From NCBI RefSeq assembly GCF_000220525.1, contig NZ_AFPK01000044.1, forward strand, positions 1-64,000: a DNA stretch of 64,000 nt. The letters run 5' to 3'. The stretch's first letter is position 1, and each line of letters opens with the position of its first letter. A program made the position numbers and the translations under genes. The DNA is from Ochrovirga pacifica. GTDB lineage: Bacteria; Bacteroidota; Bacteroidia; Flavobacteriales; Flavobacteriaceae. A model generated the notes under the pieces. It worked only from the letters and a program-made list of their open reading frames with translations, did not search any database and was not told where the DNA came from. Positions 45,520 to 54,918 of the stretch are shown here, piece after piece.

Positions 45520-46095
45520 ATGGAATATTTATACGTAAAAGCTTTGCATATTATTTTTGTAGTAACTTGGTTTGCTGGTTTGTTTTATATGGTTCGATTG
45601 TTTATTTATCATGTAGAAGCAGAACAAAAACCAGATAATGCAAGAATTATTTTACAACGTCAGTACAAATTGATGGAAAAAAGGTTATGGTATATTATTA
45701 CTTGGCCTTCCGCTATCATTACTTTAATTACTGCAGTGTATTTATTGTATTTATCTCCTGGCTTTTTAACACAAGGTTGGATGTGGGTAAAGCTTTGTTT
45801 TGTAGCAGCACTGTTTGCTTATCAATTTGCATGTCATTACATTTATAAAAAACTTCAAAACAACGTAATTGATTACTCTGCTTTTCAGTTAAGAATGTGG
45901 AATGAAATAGCTACCATTATTTTGTTTTCTGTGGTATTTTTAGTGGTTTTAAAAAACACCATCAATTGGATTTGGGGAGTTGCAGGAATCTTAATTATTG
46001 CAATTTTGCTAATGCTTATGACCAAATTATACAAAAGAATGAGAGCAAAAAAAAGTTGGGACACTGAAGAAAGTGGTAATTTACCTAAAGAATAG
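45520..46095 (+). CDS. hemJ: HemJ-type protoporphyrinogen IX oxidase
   Basis: A 191-residue membrane protein with about five helices. The opening KALHIIFVVTWFAGLFYMVRL with H10 matches the HemJ (UPF0093) family, which oxidises protoporphyrinogen IX and replaces HemG or HemY in many bacteria. A variable basic tail (about 170-191) follows the last helix. It is monocistronic and converges with the GT2 gene, the stops being only a few bases apart. Confidence 0.9.
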   Translation: MEYLYVKALHIIFVVTWFAGLFYMVRLFIYHVEAEQKPDNARIILQRQYKLMEKRLWYIITWPSAIITLITAVYLLYLSPGFLTQGWMWVKLCFVAALFAYQFACHYIYKKLQNNVIDYSAFQLRMWNEIATIILFSVVFLVVLKNTINWIWGVAGILIIAILLMLMTKLYKRMRAKKSWDTEESGNLPKE

Positions 46096-46100
46096 CAATT

Positions 46101-47234
46101 TTACTTTAGAAAAATAACTTCTCCTCTACCATCTGCTGTGTTACTACCAATAAGAAAGTTGGTCGCATTGGGTAAAATTTTAAATAGGACTTTGTGAAAA
46201 CGATGCGTTCCTATATGATTGATAATTTCTTGATAAGACATGGCTTTTTCTTCAAACCACACCTCTTCTACTTCATATTCTCTTATCACTTCTTCTAAGC
46301 GTAATATACTTTGAGGACTTACTGTAATAATTTCTTTGTTTAACTGTAAATCTTTTACAATATCTCTTTGCCCTACAAATAATATTTTTTTTGTATCTGC
46401 TATTAAAATAGGAGCATTGGACAACTGAAAATACTTTAGCAAAAACCAAAACTTTACCCCTACTTTCATCAGAGTTACATCTATGCCTGTAACTTTAAAA
46501 TGCTTTTTGTAAAAAATATTCATGGCACCATAAAAATGTCTTAAATATTTTACATCTTTTCTGGTACTTTCTCCTTTGTAGTGAATGACTACAGATTTTC
46601 CATAATAATAATTGCTATATCCTGATTTTGTTAATTTATAGCTTAAATCAATATCTTCTCCATACATAAAATAGTCTTCATCAAAACCACCTACTTGTAG
46701 GTATCGTTCTTTTTTTAAAAGCATAAAAGCCCCCACCAAAACCTCTATCTGTCCCACACCATCTTTGGTTAAATAATTGGCATAATATCCTGTAGCATTT
46801 ATTCCCAACATTCTACCTAAAGAACGTTTGGGAGTAGGAAGTCCTCTTTTACTTTCAGGTAAAAAAATACCTGTACCATCTATCAAACGAACTCCTAAAG
46901 CACCTAAATCTTGTTGAGCATCGGCAAAAGGTAGTATTTCCTTAAATAATTTTTCTCCTACAACAGTATCTGGATTAAGAATTAACACATATTCACCCTG
47001 AGCAATTGCCACTCCTTGGTTGTTGGCTTTAGAAAACCCAACATTTTTAGTGTTGGCTATTAATTTTGCTTGCGGAAAACGGGTACGAACCATTTCGCAG
47101 CTATTGTCTATTGAAACATTATCTACAACAATTACTTCACCATCTACGTTTTCCAAAGCTTTGTAAACACTTAGTAAACATTGCTCTAAAAAATAACATA
47201 CATTATAGCTAACAATTACAACAGAAAGTTTCAT
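46101..47234 (-). CDS. GT2-family glycosyltransferase (rhamnosyltransferase-like)
   Basis: 377 residues. SVVIVSYNVCYFLEQCL opens the GT-A fold, VIVVDN and NVGFSKANNQG bind the nucleotide sugar, LNPDT is the DxD-like metal site, and GAFMLLKKERY with FDEDYFMYGEDIDL is the acceptor loop. There is a weakly hydrophobic stretch near 255-275. It likely adds a sugar to an envelope glycan. A C-terminal section of about 90 residues after the GT core (from about 285) is not assigned. It is followed at its 3' end by hemJ in convergent orientation. Confidence 0.9.
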   Translation of the reverse strand: MKLSVVIVSYNVCYFLEQCLLSVYKALENVDGEVIVVDNVSIDNSCEMVRTRFPQAKLIANTKNVGFSKANNQGVAIAQGEYVLILNPDTVVGEKLFKEILPFADAQQDLGALGVRLIDGTGIFLPESKRGLPTPKRSLGRMLGINATGYYANYLTKDGVGQIEVLVGAFMLLKKERYLQVGGFDEDYFMYGEDIDLSYKLTKSGYSNYYYGKSVVIHYKGESTRKDVKYLRHFYGAMNIFYKKHFKVTGIDVTLMKVGVKFWFLLKYFQLSNAPILIADTKKILFVGQRDIVKDLQLNKEIITVSPQSILRLEEVIREYEVEEVWFEEKAMSYQEIINHIGTHRFHKVLFKILPNATNFLIGSNTADGRGEVIFLK

Positions 47235-47328
47235 AACCCTATTTTTTTCCGAATATATATAATATCTGCTTTTTAACTTGCTTATCAGTGCTAAATTTCT
47301 AGCTAAAATAAAGTTACCAAATTCGTTT

Positions 47329-48990
47329 TTATTTAGGACTTACTTCATTCAATCCTTTTTTAAAAGCCTCGGGATTTTCAACCAAGTGATAACGTGGATC
47401 GTCTATATTATCAATAATAATTTCCTCAAATTTTGGATTGGCCTTAGTAAGTAATACTTTACAATCTTTGCTTAAATGTCTTAGTTTGACTTCTTTTCCT
47501 AAATCATTGTATTTATTTACAATATTTCGGATGGCCTCTAGACCAGAATGATCTGTTACTCTAGATTCTATAAAATCTATTTCTATATATTTTGGATCGT
47601 TTTTAGGATCGAACTTTTCGTTAAAAACATTGACAGAACCAAAGAACAAAGGACCCCAAATTTCGTACGTAGGCACGCCGTCTTTTACTCTTTTTCTTGC
47701 ACGTATTCTAACGGCATTTTCCCAAGCAAATACCAAAGCAGAAATAATAACCCCAGCAAATACAGCAATGGCTAAATCGAAAATTACAGTAATTACAGAA
47801 ACAGCCACTAAAACAAAGGCATCGGCAGCAGGAATTTTTCTAAGGATACGAATACTAGACCATGCAAATGTTTCGAATACCATAACAAACATTACTCCAA
47901 TCAATGCAGCTATAGGAACTTGTTCTATGTATTTATCAGCAAAAAGAATAAACGACAATAAAGTAAGTGCCATCATTACCCCAGACAAACGACCTCTACC
48001 TTTTGCATTGATATTAATTACAGTCTGTCCAATCATTCCGCAACCTCCAGTTCCTCCTAACAAACCACTGGCTATATTTCCCATTCCCTGAGCTATACAT
48101 TCTCTGTTTCCGTTTCCTCTTGTATCTGTTAGCTCATCAACCAAATTCATCGTCATTAAAGATTCTATCAAACCAACCGAAGCTGCTAAAAATGCATAGG
48201 GCAATAAGAACGATAAAGTATCTAAATTAAAGGGTAAGTTTTGCCAAAACTCTTGATTAGGAGTTGGAAATTTTCCTTTTAGTCCTTCTCCTCCTCCTTC
48301 ACGAATGTAAGATCCTACCGTAGACACTTCTAAATCAGAAAAAACAACCAGCAATGTTACAATTAAAATAGCAGTTAATGCAGGTGGTAAAGTCTTGGTG
48401 ATTTTAGGTAATACAAAGATAATTGCCATGGTTAGGGCTACCAAACCTATCATCATGTAAAGCTCTGTACCTGTCATAAAACTGGTTACATAATGTTTTA
48501 CACCTTCTGCAGAAACTTCTAAAGTTTTGTGACTAAACATTTTTACCTGAGCCCAAAATATAACAATAGCCAATCCGTTTACAAAACCAAGCATTACTGG
48601 GTGAGGTATTAATCGAACAAAACGTCCTAGTTTAAAAACACCTGCTAAAATTTGAATGATTCCCATTAAAATTACAGCTCCTAATAAGTAATAGTATCCC
48701 ATATTTTCTATAGGAGTATCCATTAGCATTCCTTTGGCATGTCCTTCCTGTATCATATGCACAAAAATAACAGCAACGGCACCAGCAGCACCAGATATCA
48801 GTCCTGGTCTCCCTCCAAAAACTGCTGTAATTAACCCAATAATAAAAGCACCAGACAAGGCTACTAAAGGATCTATTTGTGCCACAAAAGCAAAAGCAAC
48901 AACTTCGGGAATCATGGCCAAAGAAACGGTCATTCCTGCTAAAATATCGTTCTTAGGATTTTTAGTAAAACTTTTTAAAAACTCACTCAT
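47329..48990 (-). CDS. SulP-family anion transporter with STAS domain
   Basis: 553 residues from the ATG at 48990. The membrane part (about 10-410) begins with the SulP motif region LAGMTVSLAMIPEVVAFAF and has about 12-14 segments. A STAS domain occupies about 430-540 (FFGSVNVF, IDFIESRVTDHSG). SulP proteins move sulfate, bicarbonate or other anions. In a bacterium that strips sulfate from galactans a link to sulfate handling is conceivable, but the gene lies in a housekeeping region about 20 kb from that locus and bicarbonate is equally possible. Confidence 0.92.
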   Translation of the reverse strand: MSEFLKSFTKNPKNDILAGMTVSLAMIPEVVAFAFVAQIDPLVALSGAFIIGLITAVFGGRPGLISGAAGAVAVIFVHMIQEGHAKGMLMDTPIENMGYYYLLGAVILMGIIQILAGVFKLGRFVRLIPHPVMLGFVNGLAIVIFWAQVKMFSHKTLEVSAEGVKHYVTSFMTGTELYMMIGLVALTMAIIFVLPKITKTLPPALTAILIVTLLVVFSDLEVSTVGSYIREGGGEGLKGKFPTPNQEFWQNLPFNLDTLSFLLPYAFLAASVGLIESLMTMNLVDELTDTRGNGNRECIAQGMGNIASGLLGGTGGCGMIGQTVININAKGRGRLSGVMMALTLLSFILFADKYIEQVPIAALIGVMFVMVFETFAWSSIRILRKIPAADAFVLVAVSVITVIFDLAIAVFAGVIISALVFAWENAVRIRARKRVKDGVPTYEIWGPLFFGSVNVFNEKFDPKNDPKYIEIDFIESRVTDHSGLEAIRNIVNKYNDLGKEVKLRHLSKDCKVLLTKANPKFEEIIIDNIDDPRYHLVENPEAFKKGLNEVSPK

Positions 48991-49076
48991 TTTTCTTGAT
49001 TTTAGAGCTGCAAAAGTAAGTTTTATAAGTAAGTAGGACAACTCTACAACATTAATAAATACTTATGTGGTACTGT

Positions 49077-49715
49077 TTAAGCTTTTTTTAAGTGCAAGCC
49101 CCAGAGAATTACAATGGGAATTGCCATTAACAAAACCTCTACAGGATGCTGATAAAAAACCGAAGGTTGCATTACAATTGTTAGCAAATAACCCGCTACT
49201 GCCCCACCAATATGGGCTGTATGCCCTACATTCCCCACTTGATTTCTCATTCCGTATATAGAATATAATAGGTATGCAATTCCAAAAAAATATCCTTTAA
49301 TGGGAATTGGAATTAATAACAAATATAGTTTCATATCAGGAAACAATACAATGCTAGAATAAACAATTCCTGTAACTGCTCCTGATGCCCCAACCGCACT
49401 GTAATATGGGTCGTTTTTATGAACAAACAAAGACAAATAGTTCCCCGCCAACAAGCTTACTCCATATACTAACAAAAACTGCACACTGCTAAAAGAATAC
49501 AAAACAGTTCCAGAAAACAGATACAATGCGTACATATTAAACCCTAAATGAAAATAATCTACGTGTAAAAAACCTGAAGAAAACAATCGGTATTGCTCTC
49601 CCTTTTGAATACTTAATACACTGAATTTGTATTTATTGAAAAAAAACTGCTCTTTAAAACCTTTTAAACTTGCTAGAATATTAGCAGCTATCAATGCGAT
49701 GACTATAAAATTCAT
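49077..49715 (-). CDS. Rhomboid-family intramembrane serine protease
   Basis: 212 residues with six membrane segments. H56 and N60 in HLGFNMY, the catalytic serine S111 in GASGAVTG and the catalytic histidine H168 in GHTAHIGG complete the rhomboid dyad. It cleaves membrane-anchored proteins within the bilayer; substrates are not predictable. It lies between the SulP gene (same strand, 86 bp) and the divergent acyltransferase gene. Confidence 0.93.
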   Translation of the reverse strand: MNFIVIALIAANILASLKGFKEQFFFNKYKFSVLSIQKGEQYRLFSSGFLHVDYFHLGFNMYALYLFSGTVLYSFSSVQFLLVYGVSLLAGNYLSLFVHKNDPYYSAVGASGAVTGIVYSSIVLFPDMKLYLLLIPIPIKGYFFGIAYLLYSIYGMRNQVGNVGHTAHIGGAVAGYLLTIVMQPSVFYQHPVEVLLMAIPIVILWGLHLKKA

Positions 49716-49772
49716 TTTTGTTTCTATTCATTTTGTAGGATATATATTCGATATTTGCAACTCCTTTTATTG

Positions 49773-50696
49773 ATGAAGATGAACAAAGACCGAATTATTT
49801 TTCACATTGTATACCCTATTATTTATCTACTGGCTAAGTTACCACTTTGGTTTTTATATGGTGTTTCTAATTTGATATATTATCTAATCTACTACATTAT
49901 TGGATATCGAAAAAAAACAGTACGAAAAAATTTAGCTTTGTGTTTTCCTAACAAATCTGAAAAAGAACGTTTGGAAATAGAAAAAAAATCATTCCGTCAC
50001 TTTGTAGATATTTTTATAGAAATGTTAAAAGGCTTTGGAATACCACAAAAAGAAATAGACAAACGTTACAAATACACCAATCCCCAAATTTTTAGAGAAA
50101 TAGAAAAACTAAACAAATCTGTAATTCTTTTAGGGGCACATTACGGAAACTGGGAATGGTTGTTTAATATCAATCATCATACACGTTTGCAATGTTACGG
50201 AGCCTATCGCAAAGTAAAAAATCCTTATTTTGATCGTTTTGTAAAAGAAAATAGAGGTCGTTTTGGATCTAACTTTATCACCACCAAAGAAACCATTCCA
50301 CAAATTGTAAAAAATTACAGAAAAGGAATACATTCTATGTACGGATTGTTAAGCGATCAAACGCCACATATTTCTAAAACCCATTATTGGGCACCATTTT
50401 TTGGTCATATTGTTCCTATACACACAGGTGCAGAAATGTTGGCTCAACGTTTTGATTTTGCCGTAATTTACATGCGTGTAAAAATGCCCAAAAGAGGATT
50501 TTATGAAATTACTTTTGAACTTTTGACCGAATCGCCAGAAAAAACAAAAGGCTATCCAATGACAGATTTGTATTTAAGAAAATTAGAAAAAGATATACAA
50601 GAAAGACCTGAATTGTATTTTTGGACACACAAACGATTTAAGTATTTAGGCAAAATGCCTAAAGACAATCAAGATGTTTTGATAAAAAACAAGTAA
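49773..50696 (+). CDS. LpxL/HtrB-type lipid A acyltransferase
   Basis: 307 residues from the ATG at 49773; the frame upstream has only a TTG. One N-terminal membrane anchor (about 10-30) precedes the acyltransferase domain with the HxxxxE dyad H123-E128 (GAHYGNWEW) and the later SDQTPH block. It transfers an acyl chain to lipid A or a related lipid at the inner membrane. It is followed 13 bp later by the LytTR gene, so the two may share a transcript. Confidence 0.88.
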   Translation: MKMNKDRIIFHIVYPIIYLLAKLPLWFLYGVSNLIYYLIYYIIGYRKKTVRKNLALCFPNKSEKERLEIEKKSFRHFVDIFIEMLKGFGIPQKEIDKRYKYTNPQIFREIEKLNKSVILLGAHYGNWEWLFNINHHTRLQCYGAYRKVKNPYFDRFVKENRGRFGSNFITTKETIPQIVKNYRKGIHSMYGLLSDQTPHISKTHYWAPFFGHIVPIHTGAEMLAQRFDFAVIYMRVKMPKRGFYEITFELLTESPEKTKGYPMTDLYLRKLEKDIQERPELYFWTHKRFKYLGKMPKDNQDVLIKNK

Positions 50697-50709
50697 ATTT
50701 AACATTGGT

Positions 50710-51558
50710 ATGATAGAACAATTTAAAACCTGGTGTAATAAACCTTACTTCTTAGTAGATAAACTAAACGTAAAGCTTTCCATGGTTTTAGGAGTGGGTT
50801 TGTTTACCTACTTATTTTTGTTTGTTTTTCAGCCTTATGGAATTAATAAAGTTATAAACGCCAACCACTTTCTTATTGTTGGATATGGTTTTTTGGTAAG
50901 CGTTAGTTTGTTTATTAGTTATTTTGTGCTGCCTAGACTATTTCCATTTTACTTTAGCGTAAAAAGCTGGACTATACAAAAAGAAGCACTTTTTTTACTC
51001 GCTTCCTTTTTGCTAATTAGCACTACAAACTATTTTTATCACCATTTTTTTGTAGCTCACTACTTGCCTAATTTTTCTTTTTTACGATTTGTATCTGTTG
51101 TATTTTCTATTGGTATTTTCCCTGTATTTATCATCATCTTTTTAGTAGAGCGCTATTTGTATAGAAAACACAATTTGGAACCTACAAAAATTATAGAAAC
51201 CATACGAAAAGAAAAAAAAGAAACGGTTTCCATTCCTTCAGACAATATTAAAGAAGCTCCTTTAGTTTTGGATATTGATGCTATTATTTACGCACAATCT
51301 AACAACAACTACACCACTATTTTTTACTTAGAACATCAAAAAGTAAAAAAAGAATTGATGCGAATTACTTTAAAAAAAGTAGCTGCTATCTTAGAAAAAC
51401 ATCCACAATTTGTACGTTGTCATCGTTCTTATTTGGTAAATAAAAACGAAATTTTAAAGGTGGAAGGAAACGCACGTTCGCTACAAGTTTATCTAAAACC
51501 TATAGATCATGTAGTACCTGTATCCAGATCTTTCCCAAAAGAACGTTTGCAATACTAG
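50710..51558 (+). CDS. Membrane-anchored LytTR DNA-binding regulator
   Basis: 282 residues. Four hydrophobic segments (about 20-160) are followed by a linker and a LytTR DNA-binding domain (about 185-282) with the typical ends IIYAQSNNNYTTIFY, VRCHRSYLVN and VPVSRSF. There is no receiver domain, so the membrane part may sense the signal directly. It lies directly upstream of the carotenoid operon, and repeats likely to be its binding sites start 2 bp after its stop. Control of carotenoid genes is therefore plausible but inferred from position. Confidence 0.88.
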   Translation: MIEQFKTWCNKPYFLVDKLNVKLSMVLGVGLFTYLFLFVFQPYGINKVINANHFLIVGYGFLVSVSLFISYFVLPRLFPFYFSVKSWTIQKEALFLLASFLLISTTNYFYHHFFVAHYLPNFSFLRFVSVVFSIGIFPVFIIIFLVERYLYRKHNLEPTKIIETIRKEKKETVSIPSDNIKEAPLVLDIDAIIYAQSNNNYTTIFYLEHQKVKKELMRITLKKVAAILEKHPQFVRCHRSYLVNKNEILKVEGNARSLQVYLKPIDHVVPVSRSFPKERLQY

Positions 51559-51559
51559 T

Positions 51560-51633
51560 CCATTAACCACAAAAGTGTTAAGAGAAGTGCCCATACCTCC
51601 CATTAGTCACAAATTCTGCCCAAAAACCACATA
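51560..51633 (+). repeat. Three direct repeats upstream of the carotenoid operon
   Basis: CCATTAACCACAAA (51560), CCATTAGTCACAAA (51600) and CCAAAAACCACATA (51620) share CCA..A..CACA and are spaced 40 and 20 bp, multiples of about two helix turns. They lie between the LytTR gene and crtI. A TTTG at 51649-51652 could be the -33 element downstream of them. These are candidate operator sites. Confidence 0.5.
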
Positions 51634-51704
51634 TTCTATCAAGCAATATTTGTAAATTGTATTATTGTGATGGCTATCTGTTTAGCCCAAAACAATAAAT
51701 CAAC

Positions 51705-53165
51705 ATGCAAAAAGAAATCGTAATTATCGGAGCGGGATTTTCATCTTTAGCTGCCAGTTGTTATCTAGCCAGAGCAGGACATGGGGTTACTGTACTGGAA
51801 AAAAATAGTCACTTTGGGGGAAGGGCTCAACAACTGCACAAAGATGGATTTGTGTTTGACATGGGGCCAACCTTTTATTGGATGCCCGATGTCTTTGAAA
51901 AGTTTTTTTCTGACTTTAACAAATGCCCCTCCGACTACTATCAGTTAGAAAGGTTAGATCCGGGATATCAAGTATATTCCGATGTAAACAAAGTCATAGA
52001 AATTGCTGCCAATTTTGATGAAATTGTAAACACATTTGAAAGCATTGAAAAAGGAGCTGGAGCTGCTTTACAAAAATTTATAACCGATGCCGAAAACAAT
52101 TACAATTTAGCCATCAAAGATTTGGTGTACCAACCTGGTGAAAACTTAATGGAAATCATTACTCCTAAAACAGCTCTAAAAATTGGAGCTTTTTTTGGGA
52201 CTATCAAATCACAAGTTGCAAAATTCATCAAACATCCAGACTTAAAACAAGTGTTAGAGTTTCCCGTACTTTTTTTAGGAGCCAAACCCGAAACCACTCC
52301 GCAGTTTTATAACTTTATGAACTATGCCGATTTGCAACTAGGCACATGGCATCCGAAAAAAGGAATGCACCAGGTTGCTATGGGAATGGTGGCTTTAGCG
52401 AAAGAATTGGGTGTAACTTTTAAGGCTAATGAAAATGTAGAACACATCAACCTAATAACAAATAAAGTCGTATCAGTAACCACTAACAATCAAACTTATA
52501 CCTGCGATATTTTGCTAAGCGGTGCTGATTATCATTTTACCGAAACCTTACTTCCCAAAGAATATCGTCAATATTCAGAAAGTTATTGGAACAAAAAAAC
52601 GTTTGCTCCTTCGGCACTTTTGTTCTACGTAGCTTTTGATAAAAAGTTAGAAAATGTAGCACATCACACCTTGTTTTTTGACACTGATTTTGATATTCAT
52701 GCCAAATCTATATACGATACTAAAGAATGGCCTACCAACCCATTGTTTTACGCTAGTTTCCCAAGTATTACAGATGACTATTTTGCTCCAGAAGGAAAAG
52801 AAGCTGCTACTTTTTTAATTCCTATTGCTCCTGGTTTAGAAGATAGTACAAAAATAAGAGAACATTATTTTGAAATTATCATTAACAGATTAGAAAAAAT
52901 AACAAACCAAAGTGTGGCTCCTTTCGTACGTTTTAAAGAGAGTTACTGCGTAAAAGATTTTAAAGAACAATTTAACTCTTATAAAGGAAACGCCTACGGA
53001 TTGGCCAATACCTTGCTACAAACACACATATTAAGACCTAAATTAAAAAGTAAAAAAATAAATAACCTATATTTTACAGGTCAGTTAACAGTACCAGGAC
53101 CAGGGGTTCCTCCTGCCATTATTTCTGGAGAAATTGTTAGCCAACTTATTCTAAAAAACAAGTAA
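51705..53165 (+). CDS. crtI: Phytoene desaturase
   Basis: 486 residues. The N-terminal FAD-binding fold IVIIGAGFSSLAASC (5-19) with E32 and GGRAQQ is followed by a substrate domain and the C-terminal flavin signature TGQLTVPGPGVPPAI. It converts phytoene to lycopene. It is the first gene of a tightly packed carotenoid operon, 146 bp downstream of the LytTR gene; crtB follows after 2 bp. Confidence 0.95.
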   Translation: MQKEIVIIGAGFSSLAASCYLARAGHGVTVLEKNSHFGGRAQQLHKDGFVFDMGPTFYWMPDVFEKFFSDFNKCPSDYYQLERLDPGYQVYSDVNKVIEIAANFDEIVNTFESIEKGAGAALQKFITDAENNYNLAIKDLVYQPGENLMEIITPKTALKIGAFFGTIKSQVAKFIKHPDLKQVLEFPVLFLGAKPETTPQFYNFMNYADLQLGTWHPKKGMHQVAMGMVALAKELGVTFKANENVEHINLITNKVVSVTTNNQTYTCDILLSGADYHFTETLLPKEYRQYSESYWNKKTFAPSALLFYVAFDKKLENVAHHTLFFDTDFDIHAKSIYDTKEWPTNPLFYASFPSITDDYFAPEGKEAATFLIPIAPGLEDSTKIREHYFEIIINRLEKITNQSVAPFVRFKESYCVKDFKEQFNSYKGNAYGLANTLLQTHILRPKLKSKKINNLYFTGQLTVPGPGVPPAIISGEIVSQLILKNK

Positions 53166-53167
53166 TT

Positions 53168-54004
53168 ATGAAAGCACTTTTTGACAACACAAGTTACCAA
53201 TGCAGCCAATTGATTACCAAAAGTTATAGTACTTCCTTTTCTATGGGAATTTTACTGTTTAAACCCTCTATTCGCCCAGCTATTTATGCCATTTATGGTT
53301 TTGTTCGTTATGCAGATGAAATTGTAGATACTTTTTTAGAGTTTCCTCAGCAAGAATTGTTGGATGAATTTGAAGCTGATTACTACAAAGCTCTAGAACG
53401 CAAGATTAGTTTAAACCCCATACTAAATGCTTTTCAAGAAGTTGTTCATCGTTATGACCTACAACCTTTTGTAAAAGATTTTCTAAAAAGTATGAGACGA
53501 GACTTGTCTCAAACCATTTACATTTCACAACAAGATTACGAAGCCTATATTTATGGATCTGCCGATGTCGTTGGATTGATGTGCTTACGAGTTTTTGTAA
53601 ACAACAACGAAGAAAAGTTTCGAGAGTTAAAACCTTATGCTATGAAATTAGGATCTGCGTTTCAGAAAGTAAATTTTTTGCGAGACTTAAAAGACGATCT
53701 CGAAAATCTAGATCGCTCTTACTTTCCAAATCTTACTACTTTGCCTATGAGTCCCGAAACCAAACAAGAAATTATTAATGATATAGAAGCTGATTTTGAA
53801 CAGGCATTGGTAGGAATTAAAAAACTTCCTATTGAAAGTAAAATGGGTGTATATTTAGCTTATAAATATTATTTAAAACTACTAAACAAGCTAAAAGCAA
53901 CAACCAGTGAAGAAATTATGAATCAGCGTATTCGTGTATCTAACTCAACCAAAATTTTAATTTTGATGAGGGCATATACCAAATACTCATTGAGATTAGT
54001 TTAA
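53168..54004 (+). CDS. crtB: Phytoene synthase
   Basis: 278 residues of the squalene/phytoene synthase family. The two aspartate-rich motifs are visible: YADEIVD (D50, D54) and FLRDLKDDLENLD near 175-190. It condenses two geranylgeranyl diphosphates to phytoene. It follows crtI by 2 bp and is followed by the uncharacterised gene after 1 bp, in keeping with one message. Confidence 0.95.
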   Translation: MKALFDNTSYQCSQLITKSYSTSFSMGILLFKPSIRPAIYAIYGFVRYADEIVDTFLEFPQQELLDEFEADYYKALERKISLNPILNAFQEVVHRYDLQPFVKDFLKSMRRDLSQTIYISQQDYEAYIYGSADVVGLMCLRVFVNNNEEKFRELKPYAMKLGSAFQKVNFLRDLKDDLENLDRSYFPNLTTLPMSPETKQEIINDIEADFEQALVGIKKLPIESKMGVYLAYKYYLKLLNKLKATTSEEIMNQRIRVSNSTKILILMRAYTKYSLRLV

Positions 54005-54005
54005 T

Positions 54006-54467
54006 ATGAGATGGCTATTGTTTTTTTGGATGTTTACTATATATGCACATTCTCAAAAGTGCAAAGACTTAGACACCATAAGAGCTATTTTTCAAAAAGG
54101 AGTAAATGAGCAAGAATTAGAACGCATGATTGAAATTTGCGAACGCTCTTCTTGTCGTCAAATAATTCCCTACTACGCAGCTTCTCTTATGAAAAAAGCA
54201 GAATTTGTTTGGTCTCCTTTTGAGAAGTTAAGTACCTTTAAAAAAGGAAAAAAAAAGCTAGAAGAATTTATTGCTAAAAACCCTAAAAATATAGAAGCCA
54301 AATACATCCGTTGGTTGACACAAAAAATGGCTCCCAAATTTTTAGGATACCGTGATCGTTTAGAAGAAGATTATCAATATATACAAAAAAACATCCATCA
54401 AAGTAATATTAATCCTAGCTACCAAAAAGTGATGTTGAATCATATAAAAAAAATACAAGATGAATAA
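54006..54467 (+). CDS. Small secreted protein of unknown function in the carotenoid operon
   Basis: I do not recognise this 153-residue protein. It has a signal peptide (1-16, AHSQ end), then a helical region with charged residues (KKGKKKLEEF, RLEEDYQYIQ) and a CRQ/CKD cysteine pair set near residues 19 and 50. It looks periplasmic. It begins 1 bp after crtB and its last 8 bp overlap crtZ, so it belongs to the operon. I recall similar genes in other flavobacterial carotenoid clusters, but no function is known to me. A role in pigment placement or turnover would be a guess. Confidence 0.75.
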   Translation: MRWLLFFWMFTIYAHSQKCKDLDTIRAIFQKGVNEQELERMIEICERSSCRQIIPYYAASLMKKAEFVWSPFEKLSTFKKGKKKLEEFIAKNPKNIEAKYIRWLTQKMAPKFLGYRDRLEEDYQYIQKNIHQSNINPSYQKVMLNHIKKIQDE

Positions 54468-54918
54468 CCTATTGCTGTACTTTTTAACAACTACAGGTAC
54501 ATTTTTACTGATGGAATGTATTACCTGGTGTACACATAAATTTGTAATGCATGGTTTTTTGTGGTACCTTCACGAGGATCATCATCAACCAAAATACCAA
54601 GGTGTCTTTGAAAAAAATGATGCTTTTTTTGTCATTTTTGCCATTCCTAGTATTGCCTTGTTTTATTTTGGAATTCATCCCGAGCTCAACTATTTATTTT
54701 TTATCGGATCGGGAATTTTATTATACGGTATTGCCTACTTTTTAGTACATGACATCATTATTCACCAACGTTTTCCTTGGTTTAAGAACATTAAAAATCC
54801 GTATATCAAATCGCTGCGAAAGGCACATAAAGTTCATCATAAACACTTAGGAAAACAAGACGGAGAATGTTTTGGAATGCTGTACGTTCCTATCAAATAC
54901 TTTAAACAATATTTTTAA
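54460..54918 (+). CDS. crtZ: Beta-carotene hydroxylase
   Basis: 152 residues with four membrane segments. The di-iron histidine motifs of the fatty acid hydroxylase family are HKFVMH, HEDHH, HDIIIHQRF and HKVHHKH. It adds 3-hydroxyls to beta-carotene rings, giving zeaxanthin, the usual pigment of marine flavobacteria. It overlaps the previous gene by 8 bp and its stop shares one base with the crtY start (TAATG). Confidence 0.93.
   Translation: MNNLLLYFLTTTGTFLLMECITWCTHKFVMHGFLWYLHEDHHQPKYQGVFEKNDAFFVIFAIPSIALFYFGIHPELNYLFFIGSGILLYGIAYFLVHDIIIHQRFPWFKNIKNPYIKSLRKAHKVHHKHLGKQDGECFGMLYVPIKYFKQYF

Noticed and set aside
47630-48091. A 153-codon open frame on the plus strand opposite the SulP gene
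   Set aside because: Composition is that of a mirror of a membrane protein (T-, A-, I-rich), and the minus strand encodes a well-supported SulP transporter.
47329-48990. SulP gene as the sulfate exporter of the galactan system
   Set aside because: It lies 20 kb away among housekeeping genes, and SulP proteins also move bicarbonate and other anions; nothing in the sequence ties it to the sulfatases.
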